Positions 26,302 through 34,794 of a DNA stretch of 64,000 bases are shown here, in pieces. The notes under the pieces were generated by a model. The model was not told where the DNA came from. It saw only the letters and a list, made by a program, of their open reading frames with translations, and searched no databases. A program made the position numbers and the translations under genes. The DNA is from Massilia litorea. GTDB taxonomy: Bacteria > Pseudomonadota > Gammaproteobacteria > Burkholderiales > Burkholderiaceae_D. Positions within the stretch are counted from its first letter, which is position 1; each line of letters starts with the position of its first letter. The stretch covers positions 124,001 through 188,000 of the forward strand of contig NZ_CP062941.1 of NCBI RefSeq assembly GCF_015101885.1, written 5' to 3'.

Positions 26302-27786
26302 TTATTGCTCAGCAGGTTCCTTGTATGTCCTGTCCTTGTCGTCGTAATGCGGAAGGCCCGCACTGATCACCAACCGACGTACGCTCTCGACTTCCGGATG
26401 CCTGCTATTGCGTTCCGCCAGGAAGTTCTTCAGGATCGAGGCACCGACGCCCAGGGCGATCCCCAGCAGGCAGGACGCAGCGATCATGACCGGCAGGCCC
26501 AGCGTAGCCGGTTGCGATGGCGGCTCGGCGCGATCGACCAGACGGACATTGACACTGTTAGAGAGGGTCAATGCTTCCAGTTTGTGACGGGCGTTCAATA
26601 ATTCGATATTGATCTCGCTATTGATCTGCTTATCGCGGTTGAGACTAAGAATTTCTTGCTGCGCGGCAGCGACTGCCTTGCGCTTGGCCTCGACCTTGTT
26701 CAGGTCGCGATGCACATCGTCGAGATGCTTGTTTACATTCAGTACTTCAGGATGCAACTCTGCGAAGCGGCTCGACAATTCAACTTTGCGCTGTTCAATC
26801 TCGGCCAGCTTCGTTTGCAGGGCCACGGATTGCTGTGCAAGCGTCCGCGCCTCGTCGCCCAGGTCGGAAGTCCCATGACGGCGAAGCACCTCGGCCAGCC
26901 TGGCATCGAGCTTCTGCAAGCGCTGCCTGGATTCTTCTACCTGCTTGTCGTAGAACACCAGCTCCTTCTTCGCCGCATCCGATTTCTGCACGACCTGTTG
27001 CTGAATGTATTCCTTACCGATTTCGTTGAGGATCGCGCTGATCAATTCCGGCTTCGACCCGCGCAGTAACACTGCGATCACATTCGATTGCCGTCCCTTT
27101 TCGAGAACGGCCAGGGATTTTTGCAGTTGCTCCACGATCTGGAATTCAGGCCGCCGGCTGACAAAGAACTGGGCGCCAGGCTTTGACTGTATTTCCGCGA
27201 CACGAATTTCTACAGCGCCATATTTAGTCTGGATTTTGGCGAGCTGTCCAAGCTTGCCTTTGAGCTGGATCGCCAACTCCTCGTGGCTGAGCGTGAACTC
27301 GTCGTTGCCCATGGTCGTCAGCATGAAGGGTTTGCCCAGCAGGGCTGGCGGGACGTTGAATACGGATATCGTCACCCGCTCGGCGCCCCATACATAGCCA
27401 CCCTGCCCGAACAATCCGGGCGTCGATATATTCTGGTTTTTTTCCGCTATGAATGCCCCGACCATGGGGAACAGTTTCGGCTCGACGCTGATGTCGAGGT
27501 GCAAGGTATTCACGACACGGGACAGGGTCGCACGCGAACGCAGAATCTCTATTTCGGTGGCTGCCGGGGCATCGGCCTGAGGATCGCCGGAGGAAGGCGC
27601 GATGCGCTTTATCTGCAGCAAGATGTTCGCCTCGTAAGCCGGCGTCATCGTCAAGCCGTACAGAGTCCCGAGCATTGCAACAAGGAGGGCGACACCTGCA
27701 ATTAGCCAAGTATTCTTCAGGACATTGCCATAGTGAAACATAAGGTCCGACGGCCGGTTCACTCTGCTTGGCTTGGTGGGCATCAT
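26302..27786 (-). CDS. Polysaccharide chain-length determinant protein (Wzz/Wzc N-terminal type), no kinase domain
   Basis: 494-residue PCP-type membrane protein. TM1 at about 30-50, a Wzz domain with DAPAATEIEILRSRATLSRV, a long periplasmic coiled coil (about 260-400) including LAEIEQRKVELSSRFAELHP, the Pro-rich DRAEPPSQPATLG motif before TM2, and TM2 at about 430-455. After TM2 there are only about 38 residues (VESVRRLVISAGLPHY...) corresponding to the linker that in Wzc-type proteins leads into the tyrosine kinase; no Walker motif follows. Either a naturally split PCP or a truncated BY-kinase. ATGs at 27786 and 27783 are both possible starts. Confidence 0.88.
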   Translation of the reverse strand: MMPTKPSRVNRPSDLMFHYGNVLKNTWLIAGVALLVAMLGTLYGLTMTPAYEANILLQIKRIAPSSGDPQADAPAATEIEILRSRATLSRVVNTLHLDISVEPKLFPMVGAFIAEKNQNISTPGLFGQGGYVWGAERVTISVFNVPPALLGKPFMLTTMGNDEFTLSHEELAIQLKGKLGQLAKIQTKYGAVEIRVAEIQSKPGAQFFVSRRPEFQIVEQLQKSLAVLEKGRQSNVIAVLLRGSKPELISAILNEIGKEYIQQQVVQKSDAAKKELVFYDKQVEESRQRLQKLDARLAEVLRRHGTSDLGDEARTLAQQSVALQTKLAEIEQRKVELSSRFAELHPEVLNVNKHLDDVHRDLNKVEAKRKAVAAAQQEILSLNRDKQINSEINIELLNARHKLEALTLSNSVNVRLVDRAEPPSQPATLGLPVMIAASCLLGIALGVGASILKNFLAERNSRHPEVESVRRLVISAGLPHYDDKDRTYKEPAEQ

Positions 27787-27911
27787 CTCTTACAACCTAA
27801 ATGTTTGGAAAACTGCTGTCATCGAGGGATGTCGCCGCGTTCGCTTCTGATCGGGCCGCGTGCATCCCGATGAACCTGGTCCATGACCAGAAGCCATCCC
27901 CTAAGAGCCGC

Positions 27912-28901
27912 TCAGAAAAAGCGTTCGCTGCAAGAATGAAGAGCCTCGGCAAATGTCCTGGCAACTGAATCCGCCACCGCAGGCCGGCCGACAATGAGGT
28001 GCAAGCTCGTCTTGTAGCTCGATCCGCTTACGATCGGCAAGATACGGACGTAATTTCCATCAAGCCACTGCTGGACCTGATACTTTGGTAGCCAGGCGTA
28101 ACCGAAACCGTGCCGTAGCACGGCAATAGCCCTGTCGAGACTGCTTACATTCCAAGGGCGCGAATAGCGGGGCAACCTGTAGGTGCCTTCGGAAGCGACA
28201 TAATCGTCCGAACCGGAAACAGCAATCTGGAACTGTGTTTTGAGGTCGTCGACCGTCAGCTCCCTCTTCAATGCGAACAGGGGATTTTCGGGGTGGGCGA
28301 CGGCAACGTGTTCGATCTGCGCCAGTTCCCTGCCCGCGAAACCGAAGGCCACCTGGGTGCTGATGGCCAGCTCGACCGTGTTGTCGTGCAGGGCTTGCTT
28401 GGCTTCGTGTGGCGTCGCTTCCTTGACACTCAATTTGATTTTCTGCGGGAATGAAGAAAGCTTGCGAAGCGCCAGCGTGAGCAGGTGGGGAGGAAAACTG
28501 GGGTCCATCGCCAGCCGGATTTCCGGCCCCCATCCCTGGCGCAGGTTCTCGGCAAGCTCCTCGAGTTCGATCGCATTTCGTACAAGATCACGAGATCTTT
28601 CCAGCAGTATCTTTCCTTCCTCGGTGATCTGCGCCTTGCGCCCCTTCAAGGCAAGAAGCGGCACGCCGAGTTGTTCCTGGAGCTTGGCGACCGCATGGCT
28701 GATCGTCGATTGCGTCACATGCAAGCTGTCGGCAGCGCCAAAAAAACCGTCGAAATCGATTACAGCGTGAAACATTTTCCATTGTTTTAGGCTAATCCGT
28801 AGATTCCGGGCTTTCAGGGAGGCGGATTCCACGCTCACCGATGGGCCTTCGCCGTCCAGTAATTTTCCGGAGGCTAATGAGCCATCCATTGGTTCGGTCA
28901 T
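27912..28901 (-). CDS. LysR-family transcriptional regulator with N-terminal extension
   Basis: About 329 residues. The winged HTH (WKMFHAVIDFDGFFGAADSL, VTQSTISHAVAKLQEQLGVPL) starts only near residue 40, so there is an unusual polar leader of roughly 35 residues rich in Ser/Glu. The effector domain (residues 130-325) is ordinary. Start at the ATG at 28901; GTG 28907 and ATG 28889 are alternatives. It lies 125 bases upstream of the chain-length gene on the same strand and may regulate the polysaccharide genes; this is inference. Confidence 0.9.
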   Translation of the reverse strand: MTEPMDGSLASGKLLDGEGPSVSVESASLKARNLRISLKQWKMFHAVIDFDGFFGAADSLHVTQSTISHAVAKLQEQLGVPLLALKGRKAQITEEGKILLERSRDLVRNAIELEELAENLRQGWGPEIRLAMDPSFPPHLLTLALRKLSSFPQKIKLSVKEATPHEAKQALHDNTVELAISTQVAFGFAGRELAQIEHVAVAHPENPLFALKRELTVDDLKTQFQIAVSGSDDYVASEGTYRLPRYSRPWNVSSLDRAIAVLRHGFGYAWLPKYQVQQWLDGNYVRILPIVSGSSYKTSLHLIVGRPAVADSVARTFAEALHSCSERFF

Positions 28902-29626
28902 CTTCACTTTTCACCCCACCAATAGTAATGAGTTAGCGATATTTCTTTCGTACACAATAAGTGGATATCTGTCCGCATGTGTAGCGGCATTCAGAATAGT
29001 CTTGGAATGAGCCGGCAAATTCTGGCGACAAGCGATTCGCGAAGAACGGTTTTATAAGCCGGTCGCCGCATTGTTCATTGATTTCGCAAGCCGCATCCGA
29101 AACTTATTATCAGCATCGGCGATAAGCGTACACAGCGGCAAGTTCTCTCAATTAATATTAATGGCATTCGAATTGCACACGATGTGACGTAATAGCGCGA
29201 AGAATACGCTTAGGTCCATTCCGTTCGCCTTATATTAAGCAAGACGAATGCTCGGGCACTGTGAACGCTCAAACTTTGGGGGAGAAACCAGGCCGATCCG
29301 CCTTGATTTTTCTGCAGATCTACGCTTTATTGGGAAAAACGCAAATAGACGATGATGCGGCGAATTTGAACACCATGCATTGCCTGGTTTGCCGGGTGGA
29401 TTCAGTCCCGGCCCGGCTTGAGGAAGGACTCGTGGCCAGGCGACGGCGGCCAGCATGTCCTCGATCGCGGCGACCGAAGCGCAAGCCAGCAATTGCTGCA
29501 CGCCGCCTGGCCGGAGGGTGTCGGCCAGGCCCAGCGGCATCGACCCGATTGCGCCGGCATTGCCGTAGACCCCGGCTGATTTATTAAACTACCTTGCACT
29601 GCAGCATTACTACACAGGAGGTTCTT
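28902..29626. other. Gap of about 725 bases with gene remnants
   Basis: Low-GC, no intact gene. 28902-29230 presumably includes the LysR gene promoter, but no convincing hexamer pair is seen. A ROK-like fragment lies at 29410-29575 on the minus strand. A sequence TGCACTGCAGCATTAC at 29595-29610 resembles the conserved block of the duplicated leader element found at 29981 and 40890. Confidence 0.5.
29410..29575 (-). pseudogene. Possible remnant of a ROK-family gene
   Basis: The minus-strand reading VYGNAGAIGSMPLG followed by GGVQQLLACASVAAIEDML resembles the C-terminal half of ROK-family sugar kinases/repressors, where GNAGAIGS-type loops are followed by a leucine-rich helix. Only about 50 residues can be traced, with a stop just upstream and unrelated sequence beyond. 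Too short for certainty. Confidence 0.3.
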
Positions 29627-29934
29627 ATGCGACTCGATATCAGTCTGGTCAGCTACATTGCCGCTTTCTGCAGCAGCGCCGCGTTCACTCCCAAGTCGTT
29701 CTCGTCTGGCGCACGCGCAGCGCCAGTGGCGTGCCGATGGGCATGTACTCCGCTTTCTGCTTTGGCGTCTTCCTGTAGCTGTGCTATGGCATTGCGATCC
29801 AGGATTGGCCCATTGCCATCAACAATGCGATCACGCTGGTACTGGCCTCCAGCGTGCTGGTCATGAAATGGCGCTTCAAACGCAGTGGCGTCAAGGATGA
29901 GCCTGCAAGCTCAGGGAGACATTCCGGCGGCTGA
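29627..29934 (+). pseudogene. Broken SemiSWEET-type sugar transporter gene
   Basis: The ATG at 29627 with a strong CACAGGAGG site opens MRLDISLVSYIAAFCSSAAF, the first helix of a SemiSWEET (MtN3/PQ-loop) protein. At about 29690 a one-base loss shifts the frame; the family sequence resumes in the next frame as VLVWRTRSASGVPMGMYSAF and continues to GIAIQDWPIAINNAI and VLVMKWRFKR, ending at TGA 29932-29934. An in-frame TAG at 29776-29778 replaces the expected Trp codon in FLWLCYG. Two independent lesions make it a pseudogene, of about 100 residues when restored. Confidence 0.85.
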
Positions 29935-29980
29935 TAACGCAGGCTTGGCGTCCTGACAAATATATGGATTACTTATCGTC

Positions 29981-30052
29981 GACATCACGAACTGAAAGTA
30001 TATTTATGGCCCCAAGGCATTTATACTGCACCGCAACATCACAGTATTCATC
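29981..30052 (+). promoter_or_regulatory. Duplicated promoter-leader element, copy 1
   Basis: 72-nt segment aligning without gaps to 40890-40961, with about 55 identical positions. An upstream block (around AAAGTATATTTATG) and a 24-base identical block starting TATACTGCACCGCAACATC flank a freely varying 11-base stretch. That pattern fits a promoter whose spacer is unconstrained: TATACT as -10 (30022-30027) and a conserved initial transcribed region. It ends 12 bases before the start of an 87-residue ORF. Confidence 0.75.
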
Positions 30053-30064
30053 TTGGAGCGACAC

Positions 30065-30328
30065 ATGAACGCAGCAACGATCACCCAGGCGCAGGAACAA
30101 GGGCTGCGCCACCAATCCACCGGCCTGTTCGCGACCATTCGCAGCTTTTCGGAGCAGCTCTTTGTTGCGCACGGCGGCTGGCTGGCCGCCCGCAAGGAAC
30201 GCGCACAACGCGCTTCGTACGCCGTCGCCGAACGTGCAGGCCGCGCCGAACTGTTCGCGATGGCGGCCGATGCCGAAAAGCATTCGCCGAACCTGGCCGC
30301 AGAACTGCGCTGGATGGCAAACCGGTAA
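30065..30328 (+). CDS. Small hypothetical protein (87 aa) behind the duplicated leader
   Basis: 87-residue Ala/Arg-rich protein, probably helical and soluble (LFATIRSFSEQLFVAHGGWLAA, then AERAGRAELFAMAADAEKH). No family recognised. ATG at 30065 follows TTGGAGCGACAC. It is preceded by a copy of the 72-nt promoter-leader element also found before a 35-residue ORF at 40974. Convergent with the nitrate reductase gene. A stretch of imperfect AGCAGTA-like repeats (about 30328-30375) follows the stop. Confidence 0.7.
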   Translation: MNAATITQAQEQGLRHQSTGLFATIRSFSEQLFVAHGGWLAARKERAQRASYAVAERAGRAELFAMAADAEKHSPNLAAELRWMANR

Positions 30329-30481
30329 GCAGCAAGCAGTAAGCAGCAGGTAGTGAGTAGTAATTAGCAGGTAACAGCGCGCGCCCCGGCTTTCGCCGCC
30401 GCAAACGGCAGCCCGGGCGCAAACCTCCCTCCTCCGCCCGGGCCGTCGGCGCCCGCCACGCCCGGGCCGCACTTCTTTCCT

Positions 30482-33196
30482 CTATTGCGCGGCCTCCTCG
30501 CCGCAGCTGGCCAGCGCCAGCAGCTTGCCGATCTCCGGCACGCAGGATCCGCAATTGCCGCCCGCCCTGACGCAAGCCGTCACCTGCGCCGTCGTCTCGA
30601 GACGGTGCGTGCGGATCGCCGCGCAGATCGTATTGCGCCCGACGCCGAAGCAGGAGCACACCGTCGGACCGGCGTCCGGGCCCTGTTGCGGCGCCCGTCC
30701 TGCCAGCAAGGTAGCGCGATCGAGCGCCCCCAGGGATTCACGCGCGAACAGGCCGGCCAGCCAGTCGCGCGCCGGCAGCTGCGGGCGGCGCGCAACAAAC
30801 ACGCAGGCCTGCAGCCTTCCGTCGACCAGATACGCCGCGCGGTAGGCGCCGGCACTGCCGTCTTCGTAGTCGATCCAGTCGGCTTCCCCATCGGCCGCCA
30901 ACAGCGCGCGCGCCCAATCGGCGCCGACCGGTCCCCGTCCCCCCATCTCGTAGCGCACGAAACCGTCCCCCTGGATACGGGTCCAGTTGGCGATGCTGTC
31001 GAGCGACAGCGCTTTCCGGCTCAGCACGAAGGCATGCCACTCGACCACGAAGGGTTCGATGCGCACCGGCGTATGCTTGAATTCCGGTTCGCCCGAGACC
31101 GGATCGACCGCCGGATTGACCAGCGCGCCGACGCGGGCGTCGGACGCCGTCTGGCCGCTCCAGTGGATCGGCACGAACACGCTGCCGCGGGCGATGCCGC
31201 CGCCGTGCGTGACGCGCGCCACCATCGCGCCCCAGCGGCTGGTAACGCGTGCCAGCTCGCCTTCGCGCACGCCGCACAGCAAGGCGTCGTTCGGATGCAG
31301 GTCGATCAACGGTTCCGGCGCGTGGTTCGCCAGGCGCGGCGACTTGCCGGTGCGCGTCATCGTATGCCACTGGTCGCGCATGCGTCCGGTGTTCAGCGCC
31401 AGCGGAAATTCGTCGTCGAGCGCGTGCACCGGGAGCCGCGGGGCGGTGGCGACGAAGCGCGCCTTGCCGCTCGCGTGGGCGAAGCGGCCGTCGGCGAACA
31501 GGCGCGCCGTCGCCTGCAGCGTGCCGTCCGCAGCGCGCAGCACCGGCCACTGGATCGGCTCGAGCGCATCGTAATCCTGGCGGCGCATGCCGCTCATGCC
31601 CGAGATGTCGAACACGCGGCGGCCAGCGCCGCCCTCGCCATTGCGCCAGCCCGACAAGCGCGCGTGCTCGTCGAAAATCGCGTGCGCGTCCTCGTAATCG
31701 AAGCCGCTGAAACCCATGCGCCGCGCGACTTCGCACAGCGCCCACCAGTCGGCACGCGCTTCGCCCGGGGCCGGAAGAAAGGCGCGCTGGCGCGAGATGC
31801 AGCGCTCGGAGTTGGTCACCGTGCCGTCCTTTTCTCCCCAACCCAGGGCCGGCAGCAGCACGTCGGCATGGGTGGTGGTATCGGTGGCGCCCACGATATC
31901 GCTGACCACCACCAGCTCGCATTTTTCCAATGCGCGCCGCACCTGGTCGGCGTCGGGCAGGCTGACCAGCGGATTGGTGGCGATGATCCACACCGCCTTG
32001 ACGCTACCCTCCTCCACCGCGCGGAACAGGTCGACCGCTTTCAGGCCGGGTTTATCGGCGATCCGCGGCGCCTCCCAGAACGCGCGCAGGGCGTCGCGCT
32101 GCAGCGGATTGTCGAGGTCCATGTGGGCGGCCAGCATGTTGGCCAGCCCCCCGACTTCGCGCCCGCCCATCGCGTTCGGCTGACCGGTCAGCGAGAACGG
32201 CCCCATGCCGGGATGGCCGATGCGGCCGGTGAGCAGGTGGCAGTTGATGATTGCATTGACCTTGTCCGTGCCGCTCGAGGACTGATTGACACCCTGCGAA
32301 TAGGCGCTGACGACCTTCCTGGTCGCGGCGAAGCCCTCGTAGAAGGCCAGCAGCTTCGCCGGGTCGACGCGGCAGATGCGCGCGACCTGCGCCGGGTCGC
32401 CGCAATCGGCGTCGGCAGTCGCCAGCGCCATGTCGAGCCCTTCGGTATGCGCCGCCACGAAGGCCGAATCCTTGACCCCATGGCGTGCCAGATAGCTGAG
32501 CAGGCCGTTGAACAGCCAGACGTCCGTTCCCGGTTTGACCGGCAGGTGCAGGTCGGCCAGTTCGCAGGTGGCGGTGCGGCGCGGATCGATCGCCACGACC
32601 TGCAGCGATGGCCGCGCCTCCTTTGCCTTCAGGATGCGCTGGAACAGGGTCGGATGACACCAGGCCGTGTTCGAACCGACCAGCACGATCATGTCCGCCA
32701 GCTCGAAGTCTTCGTAGGCACCCGGCACCAGGTCTTCGCCGAAGGCGCGCTTGTGGCCGGCCACGCTGGAGGACATGCACAGGCGCGAATTGGTGTCGAT
32801 GTTCGCGCTGCCGACATAGCCCTTCATGAATTTATTCGCGACGTAATAATCCTCGGTCAGCAGCTGGCCGGAGACGTAGAGCGCGACCGCATCCGGCCCA
32901 TGCTCGGCGATGATGGAGGCGAAGCCGCCGGCCACGCGTTCGAGCGCTTCGTCCCAGCCGGCCCGGCGCATGGAACCGTTTTCGCGCACCTGTGGGTACA
33001 GCAGGCGCCCGTCCAGGACCAGGGTTTCGCCGAGCGCCGCGCCTTTCACGCACAGGCGCCCCTTGTTGGCGGCATGCGCGGTGTCGCCGGCGATGATCGG
33101 AATGGTGCCGGGTTTGACGGTGGCGCTCACGCCGCAGCCGACGCCGCAATATGGACAGGTGGTGCGCACGGTCTGCACGGGAAGTGACATGTCCAT
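30482..33196 (-). CDS. nasA: Assimilatory nitrate reductase, catalytic subunit
   Basis: 904-residue molybdopterin (bis-MGD) oxidoreductase reducing nitrate to nitrite in the cytoplasm. The N-terminal [4Fe-4S] ligands are Cys14, Cys17, Cys21 and Cys49. Later parts show the molybdopterin fold (NTGRMRDQWHTMTRTG) and the dinucleotide-binding C-terminal domain. The last 60 residues form a BFD-like [2Fe-2S] domain (VCSCFGVGRN ... GGNCGSCVPEI), present in Klebsiella-type NasA. No Tat signal. Start at 33196 follows AAGGAAACACC. Last gene of the nitrate operon, 14 bases after the FAD reductase gene. Confidence 0.95.
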   Translation of the reverse strand: MDMSLPVQTVRTTCPYCGVGCGVSATVKPGTIPIIAGDTAHAANKGRLCVKGAALGETLVLDGRLLYPQVRENGSMRRAGWDEALERVAGGFASIIAEHGPDAVALYVSGQLLTEDYYVANKFMKGYVGSANIDTNSRLCMSSSVAGHKRAFGEDLVPGAYEDFELADMIVLVGSNTAWCHPTLFQRILKAKEARPSLQVVAIDPRRTATCELADLHLPVKPGTDVWLFNGLLSYLARHGVKDSAFVAAHTEGLDMALATADADCGDPAQVARICRVDPAKLLAFYEGFAATRKVVSAYSQGVNQSSSGTDKVNAIINCHLLTGRIGHPGMGPFSLTGQPNAMGGREVGGLANMLAAHMDLDNPLQRDALRAFWEAPRIADKPGLKAVDLFRAVEEGSVKAVWIIATNPLVSLPDADQVRRALEKCELVVVSDIVGATDTTTHADVLLPALGWGEKDGTVTNSERCISRQRAFLPAPGEARADWWALCEVARRMGFSGFDYEDAHAIFDEHARLSGWRNGEGGAGRRVFDISGMSGMRRQDYDALEPIQWPVLRAADGTLQATARLFADGRFAHASGKARFVATAPRLPVHALDDEFPLALNTGRMRDQWHTMTRTGKSPRLANHAPEPLIDLHPNDALLCGVREGELARVTSRWGAMVARVTHGGGIARGSVFVPIHWSGQTASDARVGALVNPAVDPVSGEPEFKHTPVRIEPFVVEWHAFVLSRKALSLDSIANWTRIQGDGFVRYEMGGRGPVGADWARALLAADGEADWIDYEDGSAGAYRAAYLVDGRLQACVFVARRPQLPARDWLAGLFARESLGALDRATLLAGRAPQQGPDAGPTVCSCFGVGRNTICAAIRTHRLETTAQVTACVRAGGNCGSCVPEIGKLLALASCGEEAAQ

Positions 33197-33210
33197 GGTG
33201 TTTCCTTTTT

Positions 33211-34437
33211 CTAGGTGGCGGCGCACAGCGCCTGCCCGAACAACAGGCGGTCGCGGAAGCTCGACACGTCGGCACCGCGCTGGATCAGGTCGAAATACCA
33301 GGGGCCGTCGCCGACGTCGCCCACCAGCACGGCCCCGGTCACGCGCCCGCCTTCGAGCACGAGGCGTTTATAGATGCCCGAGGTACGGTCGCGCAGGATC
33401 AGCTCTTCGCTGCCGGCGCCCCCAAGAATATCTCCGGCCGAGTACAGGTCGATGCCGGTGACCTTCAGCTTGGTCGCGGTGGCGGCCTGCACATAGCGGC
33501 GATGTCCGGCGCCGGCCAGGTGGGCGGCGCAGACCCGCGCCTGCTCCCAGACCGGGGCGACCAGGCCGAAGGTGGCGCGCCGGTGCTGCACGCATTCGCC
33601 GACGGCGTAGATGCGCGGGTCAAAGGTCTGCAGCGTGTCGTCGACGACGATGGCGCGTTCGCAATGCAGGCCCGCCTCGCGTCCCAGCGCCACGTTCGGC
33701 CGCACGCCGGCGGCCATCACGACCAGGTCGGCCGGGAGTACGCTGCCGTCGGCGAAGTGCACCGCCTCGACCTTGCCCTCGCCGGTGATGGCGCTGGTCT
33801 GGGCCGCGAGCACGATGCGCAGGCCGTCGCGTTCCAGCGTTTCCTTGAGCAGGCGGCCCGCTTCGCCGTCGAGCTGCTGGTTCATCAGGCTGGTGGCCAC
33901 ATGGACGACGGTGACGTCCATCCCGCGCCGCATCAAAGCATGCGCCGCTTCCAGCCCGAGCAGGCCGCCGCCGATGACGACCGCGCGTCCTCCCTGGCGG
34001 GCAGCGGCCAGCATGGTATCGACATCGTGCAGGTCGCGAAAGCCGACCACGCCGGGCAGCGTATTGCCGGGAATGGGCAACACGAAAGGCGTCGAGCCGG
34101 TCGCCAGCAGCAGCCGGTCATATGGCGCTTCCAGGCCGGAACGCGCGACCACGACCCGGCGCTTGCGGTCGATGCGCACGACCGGATCGCCCGCATGCAG
34201 GGTGATGCCGTGTTCCGCATACCAGGCGCGCGGATGGAGCATGATCTCGTCGACGTTCTTGTCGCCCGCCAGCAGCGGGGAAAGCAGCACGCGGTTGTAG
34301 TTCCCGTGCGGCTCGGCACCGAAGACGGTGATCTGGTACAGGTCGGGCGCGAGCTTCAGCAGTTCCTCGACCGTGCGCATGCCGGCCATGCCGTTGCCGA
34401 TGAGGACTAAGCGGGCGCTTTTCCGCTCCGTATTCAT
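33211..34437 (-). CDS. FAD-dependent NAD(P)H reductase partner of nitrate reductase (NasC/NirB-N-like)
   Basis: 408-residue flavoprotein equivalent to the N-terminal half of NirB: FAD motif LVLIGNGMAGMRTVEEL near residue 9, EPHGNYNRVLLSPLLAG, second dinucleotide motif AVVIGGGLLGLEAAH, and AVGECVQHR. It lacks BFD and siroheme domains. In Klebsiella a similar stand-alone protein passes electrons to the assimilatory nitrate reductase; its position directly before nasA supports that role. Its ATG overlaps the nirD stop (ATGA), implying translational coupling. Confidence 0.9.
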   Translation of the reverse strand: MNTERKSARLVLIGNGMAGMRTVEELLKLAPDLYQITVFGAEPHGNYNRVLLSPLLAGDKNVDEIMLHPRAWYAEHGITLHAGDPVVRIDRKRRVVVARSGLEAPYDRLLLATGSTPFVLPIPGNTLPGVVGFRDLHDVDTMLAAARQGGRAVVIGGGLLGLEAAHALMRRGMDVTVVHVATSLMNQQLDGEAGRLLKETLERDGLRIVLAAQTSAITGEGKVEAVHFADGSVLPADLVVMAAGVRPNVALGREAGLHCERAIVVDDTLQTFDPRIYAVGECVQHRRATFGLVAPVWEQARVCAAHLAGAGHRRYVQAATATKLKVTGIDLYSAGDILGGAGSEELILRDRTSGIYKRLVLEGGRVTGAVLVGDVGDGPWYFDLIQRGADVSSFRDRLLFGQALCAAT

Positions 34438-34784
34438 GCGGCTACCCACACGGTGCCGTTCTCGACCCGCACCGGAAAGCTGCTCACCGAATGCGCCGGC
34501 GCTTCCAGGCATTCGCCCGTCTGCAAATCGAAATGGTGCTTGTAGATCGGCGAAGCAACGACGATGCGCTCGCCGATGCTGCCCACCAGGCCGCGCGAGA
34601 GCACGGCCGCGTTGGCGTTCGGGTCGTAGTTATCGATCGCGAACAGGCTTTCCTCGCCGACGCGGAAGACGGCGACCTGGCGCCCGTTGAGCAAGGCGCA
34701 AACGCCGGTGTCGGGGACGATCTCGTCGAAGGCGCAGACGGCGTTCCAGTTGTGAAGTTGGCTCAGTTGCATATCCCGGTGCAT
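34434..34784 (-). CDS. nirD: Nitrite reductase small subunit
   Basis: 116-residue Rieske-fold protein partner of NirB. The fold is recognisable (VFRVGEESLFAIDNYDPNA, IYKHHFDLQTGECLE) but the Cys/His cluster ligands of true Rieske proteins are not all present, as is usual for NirD. The ATG at 34784 has an ideal AAGGAG. It starts 10 bases after nirB and overlaps the next gene by 4 bases. Confidence 0.95.
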   Translation of the reverse strand: MHRDMQLSQLHNWNAVCAFDEIVPDTGVCALLNGRQVAVFRVGEESLFAIDNYDPNANAAVLSRGLVGSIGERIVVASPIYKHHFDLQTGECLEAPAHSVSSFPVRVENGTVWVAA

Positions 34785-34794
34785 GGCAGGCTCC

